DNA of 64,000 nt from Acanthosepion lycidas (Eukaryota > Mollusca > Cephalopoda > Sepiida > Sepiidae): the NCBI GenBank assembly GCA_963932145.1, contig OZ010572.1:82164108-82228107 (forward strand), given 5' to 3'. The position numbers and the translations under genes were made by a program. This document shows, in pieces, positions 1-11,970 of this stretch (position 1 is the first letter of the stretch; each line of letters opens with the position of its first letter). Under the pieces are notes generated by a model. It did no database searches, was not told the origin of the DNA, and saw only the letters and a program-made list of their open reading frames with translations.

Positions 1-290
1 GCCCTTTGACAGGATTCGAACCTGCATCTTATACGGAACCGCCATTTAGCCTGGCGTGCCTAACCGCTTCGGCCACAAAGGATCGTTCGGTTGGCAAGGT
101 CGAATTTATTGCTTATAAACTTCAATCTTCCATGAATCTCGTACATTCATAACTGCTCATGGCGTATCAAATGTAAACAAATGACGTCATACATTAAGAA
201 ATGGACAAAGTCCGACAATTTATTTATTAAAGACATTTTTTATGTTTAACGTTCTTTTTATAGATTTAAAAATTTATTTATTATATATAT
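1..290 (-). repeat. tRNA-like repeat (fold-back family A)
   Basis: Read on the minus strand, bases 81 down to 3 look like a tRNA: end segments CCTTTGT and TCAAAGG can pair, an A box reads TGGCCGAAGCGG, an anticodon-like stem is CGCCA/TGGCG, and the B box is GGTTCGAATCC. The seven-base loop GGCTAAA lacks the usual U at position 33, so a working tRNA is unlikely and a tRNA-derived SINE or tRNA pseudogene is the better reading. The following bases (about 200-275) match, with small gaps, the region near 46,515-46,605, whose fold-back carries the same tRNA-like half. This marks a dispersed repeat family rather than a single tRNA gene. Confidence 0.6.
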
Positions 291-301
291 ATCATTTAAA
301 C

Positions 302-351
<50 letters not shown>

Positions 352-520
352 TTTAAACATTAGTATATATATATATATATATATATATATCATTTAAACA
401 TTAATAAATATATATATATATATATAGATCATTTAAACATTAATTAATATATATATATATATATATAGATCATTTAAACATTAATATATATATATATATA
501 TATATATAGATCATTTAAAC

Positions 521-568
<48 letters not shown>
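291..568. repeat. (TA)n with 20-bp interspersed unit
   Basis: Six copies of a short unit (core ATCATTTAAACATTA) alternate with TA runs of different length, so this is a composite minisatellite rather than a plain dinucleotide tract. Small changes (CCTTTAAAC, a prefixed AG) separate the copies. Confidence 0.85.
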
Positions 569-571
<3 letters not shown>

Positions 572-1264
572 ATGCATTGTTTTCCCTTGTCTCTATTTCC
601 CTCTATTCGACCCATGCATATCAGATACTCCAGGCCCTCCTTCCTAATTATGTGTCCCAGAAAGTTCAGCTGCCTCTGCCTGATGTTAAGCATAAGCCTT
701 CTCCTTGTTTGCATCCTCTCTACGACATCATCGTTGCTCACACTCTCGATCCATGATATCCTTAGTATCCTTCTGTAGAACTACATCTTCGTCGCCTCGA
801 GTCTCTTCTTCATCTGAGGAAATCGTCCAACATTCGCTGTCGTAAAGAAGGACAGATGTCACGCAACAGCTCAATATTCTTTTCTTTGTTGCCAAACAAA
901 TCCTCCTGTCTCGCAATACTCTGTCCAGCTTTGGGAATGTGTCTTTGGCCATCCCAGTACGTCTATGGATTCCAGTGTAGTACTTACTGTCCTCTGTCAA
1001 AACGCTTCCCAGATATTTAAACTTCCGCGTCTGCTTGATTCTAGTGTTTCCGACCAGCAAATTGCATTTTGGGCTCATTCTTTTATTGATGACTATGCAT
1101 TCTGTTTTCTTGAAGTTTATGCTTAGTCCCTTCTTCTCACTCTCCGTCGATAGCTTGTTTAAGAAATTTTGTAAATTATTTTCCTTGTGTGCTATCAGTG
1201 GCCAATTCCATTTCGATTCTTTTTTTTTTCTTTTTAGATTCACTTTTGTTAGTAGATATTCCAT
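548..1264 (-). pseudogene. LINE reverse transcriptase 3' fragment (family L-A)
   Basis: Two minus frames (1264-728 and 741-about 570) give the C-terminal part of a non-LTR reverse transcriptase. Visible pieces are KKGLSINFKKTECIVINKR, the FKYLGSVLTED motif, a CVTSVLLYDSECW segment and, in the second frame, RQRQLNFLGHIIRKEGLE. These are the usual order of blocks just after the catalytic YADD in RTE-type LINEs. The YADD itself is missing (5' truncation near 1,215), a frameshift lies at about 728-741, and the 3' side runs straight into the TA tract at 568. Related fragments lie at 37.1, 49.9-51.9 and 58.1 kb. Dead copy; clade assignment is from memory. Confidence 0.75.
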
Positions 1265-1284
1265 ACTGTGATAACAGAAGTTCT

Positions 1285-1395
1285 TCCAGGAATGATATTA
1301 GCACGTGAATGTAACATCTACATGTTAATAGACTGGAATTCGAACTCGGCACTCCGATTCCTCAATCCAAACCTCTATCCATTACTCCACTCATA
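1285..1395 (-). repeat. SINE-1 head (tRNA-derived)
   Basis: On the minus strand an A-box-like TGGAGTAATGG is followed by a B box (GAGTTCGAATTCCAG) and a tail containing ATTCACGTGCTAATA. The same arrangement recurs at 24.2-24.6 kb, 23.2-23.5 kb and, decayed, at 8.0 and 61.4 kb. Confidence 0.6.
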
Positions 1396-1595
1396 TTGGG
1401 AATAAGCTTATTTCGACACACGAAAATATAATTTGTCAGTTTTATCAACTCCGGCATCGACTTAGTTCGTGTCGGAAATAGTAATGTAACTGTAAAAGTT
1501 ACAATATATAAATAAAAATAACCGTCGAAAAACTAACACAGAATTTATCTATTTCAATATTTCAGTCAGACGAAATTTACGAGGGACTGGTCAAG
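1396..1595. other. unassigned AT-rich spacer
   Basis: No open frame, RNA fold or repeat was recognised here. Confidence 0.4.
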
Positions 1596-2339
<744 letters not shown>

Positions 2340-2996
2340 CATATAAGGAAAAAAAGGAGGAAAATTAGAATTCTTTTTTTTCTTTTTTTTTGTTATTTTT
2401 TCCTCCTTCGCTTTTCATGTCTTTGAAGAACCGTATATCATACCAATTCTGTCTTTCTTTCTCAGTGGTTATATTTCATTATCTCATTTCTTAATAGTCT
2501 TTACTCTTTTCTTTTTTTTTTTCTTCGTGTTTTATCTTGCTTTTCTTTTTTTGCATTTGTAGGGTTTTTGATTTTTTTTCATTCACCATCTATAATTCTT
2601 TTTTTTTTTTATTAGTCGTATTTTTCTAATGTTGGAATTCTTTACTTTTCTCGTTCGACAATTTCCTGCTATTTTTTTTTATTTTTTTTTTTATAGTTTC
2701 CTTTAAACTTATTTATTTATTTTGTTTATTTTTTGCTATTTTTAACTTTATTCTTATTGTCGACTTTCTCCTCTTATTTTATTTGCTACTTCAGTTTGAT
2801 TTCATCTCTGTATTTTTATCGCCCTTTCCTTGTTTTTTCCAGACTTTTTTCTTGTAGGAAGATTTCTACTCTTTCGATTTTTCTTTTTGCTCAATTTAAT
2901 TGAGTTTTGTTTACGATATTTCTGTTAGATTTTTTGGCATGATTCTTTTCTTTCTTTCTTTCTTTCTTTCTTTTATTCTTTCTTTCTTTCTTTTAT

Positions 2997-3032
<36 letters not shown>

Positions 3033-3036
3033 TTAT

Positions 3037-3068
<32 letters not shown>

Positions 3069-3072
3069 TTAT

Positions 3073-3139
<67 letters not shown>

Positions 3140-3217
3140 AATCACTTTTATTTTTACTTCAGTTTTTTCTTTTCTCCTTTCAGTTGTTCGTTCTGTCTTC
3201 TTTTTCACTTTTTTTTC

Positions 3218-3260
<43 letters not shown>

Positions 3261-4085
3261 TTATTCTCATTCGCTTTCAGCCTTGCTTTAATTCTTTCTC
3301 CCTTCTTTTCTTTTTTATCATTCGTTTCGTCAGTCTTACGTTATTTGTTTTTGCATCTTTCTATTAGGTTGGTGCAAAAATAATGACGTAATAATGTCGT
3401 TTTTTGACGTATTTCTAACGTCAAAAAACGACATTATTGCGTCATTATTTTTGCACCAAACTAATATTTTTGATTCTCGTCGTATTCAGTCTTACTCTGA
3501 ATCGTTCTTGTGTTTTTGCCTTTCTTTCGTTTTCCTTTCTTTGTTTTTCTTTGATTCTTCTCATTTGGAATCTTAGTTTAATTCGTCCGTCTTTTTTTTT
3601 TCTTCCTTTCTTTTGCTTTGATTCTCGTTACATTCCGTCATGCTTTAATTTTCTTCTTTATTTCTTTTTTAATTTTTCTTTTTTTGATTCTCATCATTTT
3701 TTTCCTTTCTTTCGTTATTCATCTTTCGTTTCGTTTTCGTCTTAATCATTTCTTTCTTTATTTCTTTCTTTCTTTCCTTCTTTCTTTCTTTCCTTCCTTT
3801 TTCTTTGATTCCAGTCACTTTCTGTCTTAATTTAATTTCTTCTTTATGCTTTTTCTTTCTTTTCTTTTTCTTTGATTCTTGTCACTTTCCGCCGTTCTTT
3901 AATTTTCTTTCTTTCTTTCTTTGATTGACGTTACTTTCCTTCTTTCTTTCTTTCTTTCGATTTTGATTCTGGTTTCTTTCTTTCTTTGATCCTGTCACAT
4001 TCTTTCTTTCTTTTTTGATTCTGGTTTATTTCTTTTCTCTTTCTTTGATTCTCGTCACATTTTTTCAGTTTTTCCTTTTTCTTTC
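2340..4085 (+). repeat. pyrimidine-rich tract with (TTTC)n
   Basis: About 1.7 kb of + strand is strongly T/C biased. Pure (TTTC)n blocks lie at about 2,946-3,140 and 3,217-3,260. From about 3,470 onward the tract is a degenerate minisatellite that repeats TTTGATTCTCGTCAC between TTTC runs. Long Phe/Leu/Ser frames here are shadows of the skew. A mariner MITE is inserted at 3,364. Confidence 0.85.
3364..3464. mobile_element. mariner MITE 1, subfamily A, 101 bp
   Basis: Terminal repeats TTAGGTTGGTGCAAAA flank a nearly perfect palindrome, and the element is bounded by TA on each side, the mariner target. One base of the right end differs (CAAAC). The ends match the pattern of the human MADE1/Hsmar1 family. 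Confidence 0.9.
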
Positions 4086-4880
4086 GTTATAATTTCCGAC
4101 TCTCATCTTAACCTTTGGCTGCTCCTGATCCTTTTTTCTGTTTCATTTTACCCACCCCTTTTTTATTTCTTCATATCACTTACCCTTTTGCATATTTTTC
4201 TTTATTTATTCATATTATTCGCTTGTTATACAAGTTAATCCAAGACTGGCATCTTTCATATTAGATCGACTTTCTTTAAAATTTATTCCGTTCGCTGTTT
4301 TCTTATTTTTTATGCCACGTTTCTTTCACTTGATTGTATTATCACGCGATACTTTGCCATTCACCGGTAGATTTCACAAACAAATTATTGAAATATAATA
4401 GAGTAAAATTATTTACACTACTTTTGCCGCTAAAACTTATCTTTGGTCCTGTTTTATCACCATCGAAGTCTTTCATATTTACGTATGTTATGTTTTTAAT
4501 TTTACTATTTGATATTATATAAACTTTGATTTTCTTGCTAATTTGGTTCTCATTCTCTATCTCTTTACCTCTCAGATCCCTATTTATTATTACTCGTATC
4601 CGCCATCTTTCCTTAAATAACAACTTCTTCCTTCTTTCGAATTATTACTACCGTTGCTTCTTTCTCTCTTTTTTACTTTTCCTCTTTTTTTTATATATTC
4701 GGTCTTGGTAGCTCTTTTTCTCTTTCTCTCAAGTTAACCCAAATTTTGACTTCTTTCCGACCGGAAATTATGAAACTCTCTAGTACAAGAGGCGGAAATA
4801 ATGTTTGGAGCAGGGAAGTAATGCGAGGGCGGTGTGTAATTAAGTTGATAGCGGTGATTAGTGAAAGAAAAGACCGCGAA
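4086..4880. other. unassigned AT-rich sequence
   Basis: No convincing gene. Overlapping frames on both strands lack any known motif. Confidence 0.4.
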
Positions 4881-6055
4881 GCGGGCCCAGGCAAAATTGA
4901 ATGAAAAAAAAAAAAATGACGGAGACAGACAAGGGCAGATGCCGAATTGGAGAATTGCAGGGAAAAGGTAAGACAGAAGTTTAGAATGTATGCGAAGAAG
5001 AAGAATAGCGAGAAGGATGCAAATCGAAAAATGTGAATGACCCTAGAAATCGAAAGACTAAATCATTGAATGGGAGAAACGAAAATAATATTAAATAAAA
5101 TTATGTGGAAAAACAAAGGTTAAGTGAAAGAAAAATATAAAAAATAAGAGTAGAATATCAGAAAATAGGGGTACATGTGAAATCTACTAAATACAATGTA
5201 ATAGAAAGATTAGAAACAAACTTTATAAAACGGCAAAAATTATAGAGATATGAAGAATAGTAAAAGAGGAATGGTAAATATTTATAGACAAAAAAACGGA
5301 GAGAAGAAGAAAATGAAAAGAAAGGGAAATAATTGGAGAAAGGAAGACAAAGAAATGATGAAGAGAGGAGACAAGTATAAAAAAACGCAATGAAAGAGAT
5401 AAAAAAAAGAAAATAATAAAAAGATTAATTGAAGGAAAAGACGTAAAACAAAAAGAAAGAAGAGAAGAAGCTAGTACAAGAACAAGAAGAGAAAGATAGA
5501 AAGAATAAGAGTTTGATAAAAAAAAAAAAAAAAAAAGAGCAAGATAATGCAAAAAGAATGAAAGGGTGAGAAAGCCAAAAGAATTTCAACAGAAGAACAA
5601 AAAGTGATAAGCAAAACAACAAAAAAAATGGTGTGAGGAGAAGAAAGAAAAACTATCTGAAAAGGAGAAAAGTTAGTAAGGGCAGTGAGCAAAGAAAAAA
5701 GAGAGAACGAGAAGACAAAAGCAAAGGTAAGGAAGAAACAAAACGAGAGGCTGAGGAGAAATATATGGTGTGAGAAGGAAAACAAGAATAGATGATGAAC
5801 GAGAGAGAATATAAAGAGAGGATGAGGATGACTGGAAAAAAGATTGCAGGAAAGAAGAAAGAGAAAAAAATGATTAAAAGAAAGAAAAATAGTGAGGGAC
5901 AAAAACAACAATAACAAATGACAAAGAAAGTCAAATGAGGAACGTGTAGCATAATAAAAGAATAAAAAAAAAACAAAACAATGATATTAATTGATAATGA
6001 AGATCAATGATTACATCCAAGGAGGGGAGAAAAGTAGAAGAAAAAAATCTTAGGA
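4881..6055 (+). repeat. purine-rich low-complexity tract
   Basis: About 1.1 kb is dominated by A and G on the + strand without a clean repeat unit. Minus-strand frames rich in Phe/Ser/Leu are composition artefacts. Confidence 0.8.
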
Positions 6056-6059
6056 TTGG

Positions 6060-6345
6060 GGTTAATTTTTCAGGAATCTCCGAAAGAGGTTACGACAATT
6101 GAAATACTGACTTTTCCTGTCATCGTTGCATGCATTCTGGGGTCCAGGAAAAAGATTTGGGGATAGAAAAAGCGACGCAATAAATGGCTGACTGATTAGC
6201 TGTTATAAACAGTATTACGGCCATTTTGCTGACCATCAACGTCGAATGCGCATGCGTCATTTGGTTTGCCCCTTTTACCTTTGCGTTTGGTCATTGTCCA
6301 ATGAAAGCCGGCTGTAGATTTGTTAATCATGCATGTAATTTAGAA
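6060..6345. promoter_or_regulatory. possible promoter-like motif cluster
   Basis: Within 100 bases there is GGCCATTTTG (YY1-like), TGCGCATGCGT (close to the NRF-1 palindrome) and GTCCAATG (CCAAT box). The local GC content is higher than on either side. Such clusters mark some TATA-less promoters, but no transcribed exon was recognised beside it, so this stays speculative. Confidence 0.25.
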
Positions 6346-6424
6346 TCGGTTTTCTGACATTTCTTTGATCTCTCCTCTTTCTGATTTCATCTTGCACTCT
6401 TTGTAATGTCTTTTGTCAATGTGC

Positions 6425-6472
<48 letters not shown>

Positions 6473-6479
6473 GCACACT

Positions 6480-6539
<60 letters not shown>

Positions 6540-6564
6540 TATAGACGCATATACACACACACGC

Positions 6565-6600
<36 letters not shown>
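6425..6600. repeat. (TA)n / (CA)n compound microsatellite
   Basis: Three TA blocks are separated by short ACGCACAC- and ACACACAC-rich links. Protein frames across it are repeat translations. Confidence 0.95.
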
Positions 6601-6602
<2 letters not shown>

Positions 6603-6925
6603 GTAGCAGAAAAATGTCTGTGTCTACGCCAATCTATTTTGTTATTTATCGATTTTTCTGTTTCTCGTCCTGTCTCATTTTTTTTCCTTTTTTTGGCTCT
6701 TGTGCCTCTTGGCAGACAATTCTTTACAATCTCCTTCTGTACCTGATCGTTGACAAAGAGTACAACAGTAGGGCACAAGGCCATCAATGTCGAGCACTAG
6801 TTTGTCTGCAGAAAGAACTTCTTAATAAACGCATATTTTTAGGGTCTCTTCTCGCAACTTTTTTCTTCACTCTGCATCATTTTCATTATCGATAGATGCC
6901 AAACTGCATCTCCTGAACAATAGAC
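6601..6925. other. unassigned sequence
   Basis: A 98-codon + frame and an opposing minus frame cover it, but neither shows a motif I recognise. Confidence 0.35.
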
Positions 6926-7108
6926 ACACATTCGCCGTAAACATTTTTGCCGTAGGAAAACTCGCCTCAGGAATTTTTCACTGTAGGAAACTTCGCCGTA
7001 TAGTATATTTCCCGTAAGCCAATTTCGCATTTTTTTTTTTTTTTTTTGATACCCTCATCTTTTGAAGTAATGTTCAATTTAATATGCGCAGTTCCTTATT
7101 ATCAAGTA

Positions 7109-7294
7109 CAGTGTAACCCGGATATAATAGAGTTGTCGGGACCCGAGAAGAAGTCTCTTATATCCGGGTGTCTCTTATATCCGGGTTTGGTCTATTTTGT
7201 TTAGGTAAGTATGGCTCTAATTTGGGACGAGAGAAAATCTATCTTATATCCGGGTTTCTCTTATATCCGGGTCTCTTTTATCCGGGTTACACTG
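7109..7294. mobile_element. pogo/Tigger-like MITE, 186 bp
   Basis: It starts CAGTGTAACCCGGATA and ends with the inverted form TCCGGGTTACACTG, with TA on each side (7,107-7,108 and 7,295-7,296). Four or five internal copies of CTTATATCCGGGT lie between. CAG ends with TA duplication suit pogo-type members of the Tc1/mariner superfamily. No coding capacity. Confidence 0.8.
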
Positions 7295-7371
7295 TATATA
7301 TGTCTTTTTTACAGCTCAAAGATCAGAGATTAAACTTGTTTGGCTATTCAAGTTTTAAGTTTGAAATAATA

Positions 7372-7472
7372 TTAGGTTGGTGCAAAAATAATGACGTAAT
7401 AATGTCGTTTTTTGACGTATTTTTAACGTCAAAAAACGACATTATTACGTCATTATTTTTGCACCAACCTAA
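7372..7472. mobile_element. mariner MITE 2, subfamily A, 101 bp
   Basis: Perfect terminal repeats TTAGGTTGGTGCAAAA and a palindrome containing GACGTAATAATGTCG, flanked by TA. It is inserted within the long-inverted-repeat element. Confidence 0.92.
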
Positions 7473-7786
7473 TATATATTGCTTGAGTGAAATTTCTTGG
7501 CAGACTGATATTATGTTAACAGAAAGTTTAACGTTAAGTCTGAATTATGAAATTGCGTGAAGTAGGGTCAAGCTGACGAAGATGAATGATGGAAGAATTT
7601 GATCCTATAACTTCTCTTATTAAAATGTTTAAATCAAAGTAACAATAGTGTGAGCCAGATATATTTGATAAAAAGCTACTTCGCATAATAAAAAAAAAAT
7701 GCAGCTAAATTGTCTACGGCAAAGTTTTCTTCGGCAAAAATTCCCGAGGCGAGTTTTCCTACGATAAGGATGTTTACGGCAAATGT

Positions 7787-7903
7787 TCCTGGAATCTGTT
7801 TTTACAACTTAACAATCTTTTAGGGATTATATAAAGCAAGAAAATAATTTTAGATTCTAAGAATTTGGGGGAGATATTAATGATTTATCGATACAAGTAT
7901 TAC
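7787..7903. other. short spacer between two elements
   Basis: Nothing recognised. Confidence 0.4.
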
Positions 7904-7905
7904 TA

Positions 7906-8007
7906 TTAGGTTGGTGCAAAAATAATGAAGTAATAATGTCGTTTTTTGACGTTAAAAAATACGTCAAAAAACGACATTATTACGTCATTATTTTTGCACC
8001 AACCTAA
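7906..8007. mobile_element. mariner MITE 3, subfamily A, 102 bp
   Basis: Same ends and palindrome as MITE 2, with TA at both boundaries. The centre is GACGTTAAAAAATACGTC. Confidence 0.92.
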
Positions 8008-8034
8008 TAATGAATTCACATCTGGCGGAATGTG

Positions 8035-8140
8035 AGTTGTGAATAACCAAGGTTATTTGCGTGAGTATAATGAACTCCAATGGAATTAGAACTCGGCTTT
8101 CTGATGTTCATTTCCGAACCCTATCCGCACAAGACCTGTG
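8035..8140 (-). repeat. decayed SINE-1 head
   Basis: Contains a B-box-like minus-strand GAGTTCTAATTCCA with the same downstream layout as the copy at 1.3 kb, but diverged. Confidence 0.4.
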
Positions 8141-8454
8141 ATTTCCAAGCAGTCACCCGTCTAGGTTCTGACGAAGTTCGATGTTTCGGTGATCATACGA
8201 TAACCGGCGTTTCAAACTGATAGGTCACTAAGCCTGCAAGCACAATGACAAATCCGGTCAATGTTTATTTGTAGACGCAAATATTAATGTGCTGGAAAGG
8301 AATTAAGTTGTAGCAGAGAGGATATTAAAACAACTGTAAGATAAATTTATTTAGATATTGTCCTCAAAGTAACAACAATTTATATGAAATGATATAAAAA
8401 CAAGGTGAGTTAGGTATCTGTCTATATTCCTGAGATGAGGTATTATGTACACTA

Positions 8455-8935
8455 TTTACATTATTCGAAGTATTGTCCTCATCTTTGTCGCCATATTTAT
8501 TACAACGCTTTGGCAATAGGAGCTCTGGTAAAATCATGCAATGGTAACAGCAAAAAAAAAATGTAATAAGAGTACTGGTAAAAAATGGTTTCTAAAGACA
8601 TAGGTTTATAATACCCAGAAATTCATACATAGATGTCCTCAATGGCATAGTGGATAAAGGCGTTGATTAGATCCAGTGACAGGACCCAAAGAGTGTGAGT
8701 TCAATACTCGGTTAAGGCAGTGGAGAACGGAATTAACAGGAGATAACTGATAACTGACATCCATTAAAACATGACACATGAAACTAGAACAGTCTACCCC
8801 AGTGAGCGAAATAAAGGACACAGTTCGAAATCCCAACCACCTGACGAAGGCCGGACCGTACAACGGCCGAAACATTGTAATAAATATGGCGACAAAGATG
8901 AAGTCAATAGTCTGAATAATGTAAATATTGAAGGT
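8455..8935 (+). repeat. SINE-3, tRNA-like repeat flanked by inverted ends
   Basis: The + strand has an A-box-like ATAGTGGATAAAGGCG at 8,646 and a B-box-like GAGTTCAATACTC at 8,697, so a tRNA-derived origin is likely. The 3' part carries GGCCGAAACATTGTAATAAA and GGCGACAAAGATGA. An inverted copy of that end lies at 8,460-8,510, making a fold-back. Two more copies lie at 35.55-35.96 kb and 46.64-46.99 kb. Bases 8,841-8,873 hold a hammerhead-like core with one extra base. Confidence 0.65.
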
Positions 8936-8994
8936 GAGTTATTTTTTTTTTTAAATATTATACATGCTCTGAAATAATGGTGTTTTTTTCCAGA

Positions 8995-9135
8995 AAGTAT
9001 GTAGAAAACAAGTGGATATTAAATCAACTGCCAGGTCTGCTCTTAGGAAAGTTTTATAACTGTGTCGTGCCATACAAGTTTTCTCCAGAATCTATCTTAC
9101 ATAGTCTATCATTTGTCTATGTTTCGAATATTTAG
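8995..9135 (+). pseudogene. LINE fragment (family L-B)
   Basis: Short in-frame traces such as GKFYNCVVPYKFSPESILHS match the region after the RT core in family L-B, seen better at 55.6-55.9 kb. 5' and 3' truncated. Confidence 0.5.
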
Positions 9136-9269
9136 CTGTCGAAGAATTCTCATTCGGTTCCTTTGGAGATCTCGTAGGTATTTTTTAGGGATTGACATGA
9201 TTTGAAAGGTTATGGTTTTTTTCTGAACGAATTTTTAATTATCAAATTCTTATCAAATCGTGAAATGAA

Positions 9270-10240
9270 AGTAGTCTTGAATGGCCACCTTCTGGATCTT
9301 TTTTGCATTAATCCAGGGCACTATCCCGTGATCAACTTTGTTTCTAATTTTCATAAATGACATTTCAGATTTCATCAATTCTCAGCTCGTTAACAATACT
9401 GATGATACAACTATTCACTCATTAATAGTAAGTCTGATCGGTTGGACAGAATCAAATTAGTAGCCGATTTAAAAAATGGCATACAATCTGTTGTTAACTG
9501 GGGCAAGGATTGGCTTGTTTATTTTAACGCCTCCAAAATGAAACTGATCTCTTTTAATCGTCTGAGAAAACCTTTTTATCTTCCAGATTAGCATGGCTGA
9601 TGCTAACTTCCGGGAAAGTGACTCGTTGGACCTTTTTTGGATTAAGATTTTCCGCTAACATGAAGTAGAAAGAGTATATTGAATCAATTCCTCGGCTTGC
9701 AGCTAGGAAAGTTGTTTTCACTATGAGGGGATAGACATTTTTTTCTCGTATGAATCTAGCTTATATATTTATAAGTCTACCATTCGTTTATGCTTTGAAT
9801 ATTAGTCTGTTGCCCCTGCTATATATTCTTGATAATGTCCAAGGAATAATCTAGCTGTATTCTTATTTGTCCTGACCTTTTATCTCGGCTTCAGTCACAC
9901 TTCCACCACCGTACCCTAGCTACCCTGTTCCTTTTCTATAAATACTTTCAAGGCAATTCTTCTTTATGGTACCTAGACTTTATGAATTGAACCACTGTAC
10001 AAGATTAAGTTTCATAAATTATTTGCTAACAGTTTCTTTTCCCGCCTGTGGAAATCTTTTCCAGCCAAATTTGATCTTCAGATATTTAAATGCAATGTCA
10101 ATTGTCATCTACTCTCTTCTTGATTCCTCTTATTTTATTCTTCCTGCTGCTTAATAATGTTTTCTTTTTCTTATTATTTCACTCAGTAACCCTTGTGCCT
10201 TAGTTGCTTTACTGCCTTGCTGGGGGTGAAATGATTAAAA
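9270..10240 (+). pseudogene. LINE reverse transcriptase fragment (family L-B)
   Basis: Conceptual translation with many frameshifts and stops gives the RT blocks in order: the region around the YADD site (here degenerate), KSDRLDRIKLVADLKNGIQS, VNWGKDWLVYFNASKMK, then DLLSRLQSH and, near the end, a WNSLP-type tail. The sequence closes with the family's 3' tail GGTGAAATGATTAAAA at about 10,225. Its best relative in the window is at 55.3-56.2 kb. Family L-B looks like a CR1/Jockey-type non-LTR element. Not functional. Confidence 0.7.
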
Positions 10241-11685
10241 ATAAAATGTAAGTTCGATTTATTAACATACTAGCTTAAAATGTTAGATAGTAGTTTAGCA
10301 GAGTATTATTTTTTGAAAATCGTATTTTTTCTCTAACTTCCTCATTTTGACATTTGAGGGCAGATACAGGAAAACAAAGGAAGCCGATTATAATTGGCTA
10401 AAACTAGCGTGGGAATGATATATAGAGAAATGGATTCCATGGAGTTGTTTCTTATAATATGAACAATGTAGACGTGTCAATTTCGTGTCTGGAAACTGCT
10501 CCCAAGAGGATAGGTTAGCAACCGAACTGGCTAGTTAAAAATGTACACGTCGACGTGTCGAATAGTTAAAATTCTTTGTTGGAATTTTCTTTTATCTCCA
10601 AACTAAAACAAACTAGAGATCACTGTCTGTGAGAGATAAACGGCAACGTCAATATGACGGAATCGACGGCGTTAACGAAAACCCGCACTCCCTGCGGTCT
10701 TTTAGGCTGCATCTTACCTGAATTCTGCAAGTTGTTTTCCATCCTGGTAAGGTGGAATCTTTGGCTCTAAATGAGGTCATTTCAAAACAGTTATTGTAGA
10801 TTCTGATGTGCTGGATGAAGCGTTTTGATTCAGCTGATTTTTCATCCAGAAGCGATAGCAATGGCTCTGAAAGAACAAGTAGATCTTCCAATTCAGACCG
10901 AAAAGTTCTTCATATCTCCGTGGTACCTCAACTGAGTTGGGTTCTTCAAATCACAAACTCTACAGAACTTCAAAAGCTTACGTCAAAAATCCTCTGACTT
11001 TTACTCAGATTCCTTGGCATTTTGAAGAAATAATATTGATTTCCTGATTTGACAAGGTTTGGAAGATATTTTGAACACAATTTTCTGCTCATGGGCAAAG
11101 AGTTCGACCCTCTCTCTTGAGAGGCGTAGTATACATAGTGTTAGGAAGGGTCCATTCTGTAGTTATAGGTAAGGACCCATGACACGTACAAAAAAAAATT
11201 CGCCGCAAAAAATCGCGTAAAAATCACTGAAAACAATTGCAGTAATGAAAACTTGGAAATCCAAAATTTCAAGATTGCGGATCAGGATCTGTCCCTGAAT
11301 GTTTGTTTTTCAATTTGCTCATGAAGTCGGCCTAATTCGAAAATGGTATGATACGTTGGGCAACGGCCTCTAGATTAAAATATAGACAATTTTATTTTGA
11401 AAAACTGTAATTTGAGAACAGTAATTTCTTATTAGCTAAGAGTTAGAGAGTTGTCTTCCTTTAATTGTTTTAATCCGTAGAAACCAAGATGGCGGAATCC
11501 GAAATCAATTGCAGTAATGAAAACTTTGTTTTTAATTTGCTCACTGGTATTATTTATACGGATACGGTCACTAGGAGTAAAGTTGAAAGTATGTACCACC
11601 GTGAGACACTGACATTCGCATCTATTATATATAAGTACCACTCGGAATTTTTATTTCATCAAGTTTATTCTCATTTTTTTTTTTT
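10241..11685. other. unassigned sequence
   Basis: About 1.4 kb without a recognised repeat. An 80-codon minus frame (10,891-10,649) and a 69-codon minus frame (11,641-11,432) have no known motif. This is one of the few stretches that could hide a host non-coding segment. Confidence 0.35.
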
Positions 11686-11689
11686 TTTT

Positions 11690-11970
11690 CATGAAGCATT
11701 TTTAAAATTAATTTCACCCCAAGCACTATAGGTCTCATCGTTTTATAATTGAAATTACTAGATGTAGACATAATTCTAAAAGTTTGTTTCTGCTTATGGA
11801 AATCTGTTTCGGTTTTTTGCTTTCCAGCCAACTTTGATTTTCAAAAATTGAAATGCAACATCAGTTGTTATTTTCAGTCCGTCTTTTATTGTCCTCTTTC
11901 CTTAAGAACAATTTTTCAGACGCTTTCATTCTCAATTGCCTTTTGTGTCTTAGTGACCCTTAACTGCCAA
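11690..11970 (+). pseudogene. LINE 3' fragment (family L-B)
   Basis: Traces of the L-B C-terminus (FPANFDFQKLKCNISCYF) and the post-stop tail with GTGTCTTAGTGACC are present. A poly-T run at 11,677-11,689 lies at the left edge. Confidence 0.6.

Larger units (their letters stand above)
6928..7786. mobile_element. long-terminal-inverted-repeat element with nested MITEs
   Basis: The left arm (about 6,928-7,041) and right arm (about 7,686-7,786) are inverted copies. Shared blocks are GCCGTAAACAT, GTAGGAAAACTCGCCTC, GGAATTTTT and a T run ending the arm. Both arms consist of internal repeats of a GCCGTAGGAAA-type unit. No transposase is visible between them, and two complete smaller elements sit inside (7,109-7,294 and 7,372-7,472). 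It looks like a non-autonomous DNA element of unknown superfamily. Confidence 0.75.

Noticed and set aside
1-81. Functional tRNA gene
   Set aside because: A and B boxes are good, but the anticodon loop lacks U33 and the sequence belongs to a repeated family with a fold-back copy at 46.4 kb.
2900-3367. 155-codon frame of FLSFFLSFF repeats
   Set aside because: Translation of (TTTC)n.
5223-5976. Overlapping minus frames of 65-148 codons
   Set aside because: Artefact of the purine-rich + strand; hydrophobic look comes from TTT/TTC/CTT codons, not membrane segments.
8841-8890. Canonical hammerhead in SINE-3
   Set aside because: An extra A lies between CTGACGA and stem II and no stem I partner was found; kept only as a hammerhead-like signature.
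10649-10997. Opposed 80- and 63-codon frames as a host exon
   Set aside because: No splice-site pair, no known motif, and the two frames are mutually antisense.
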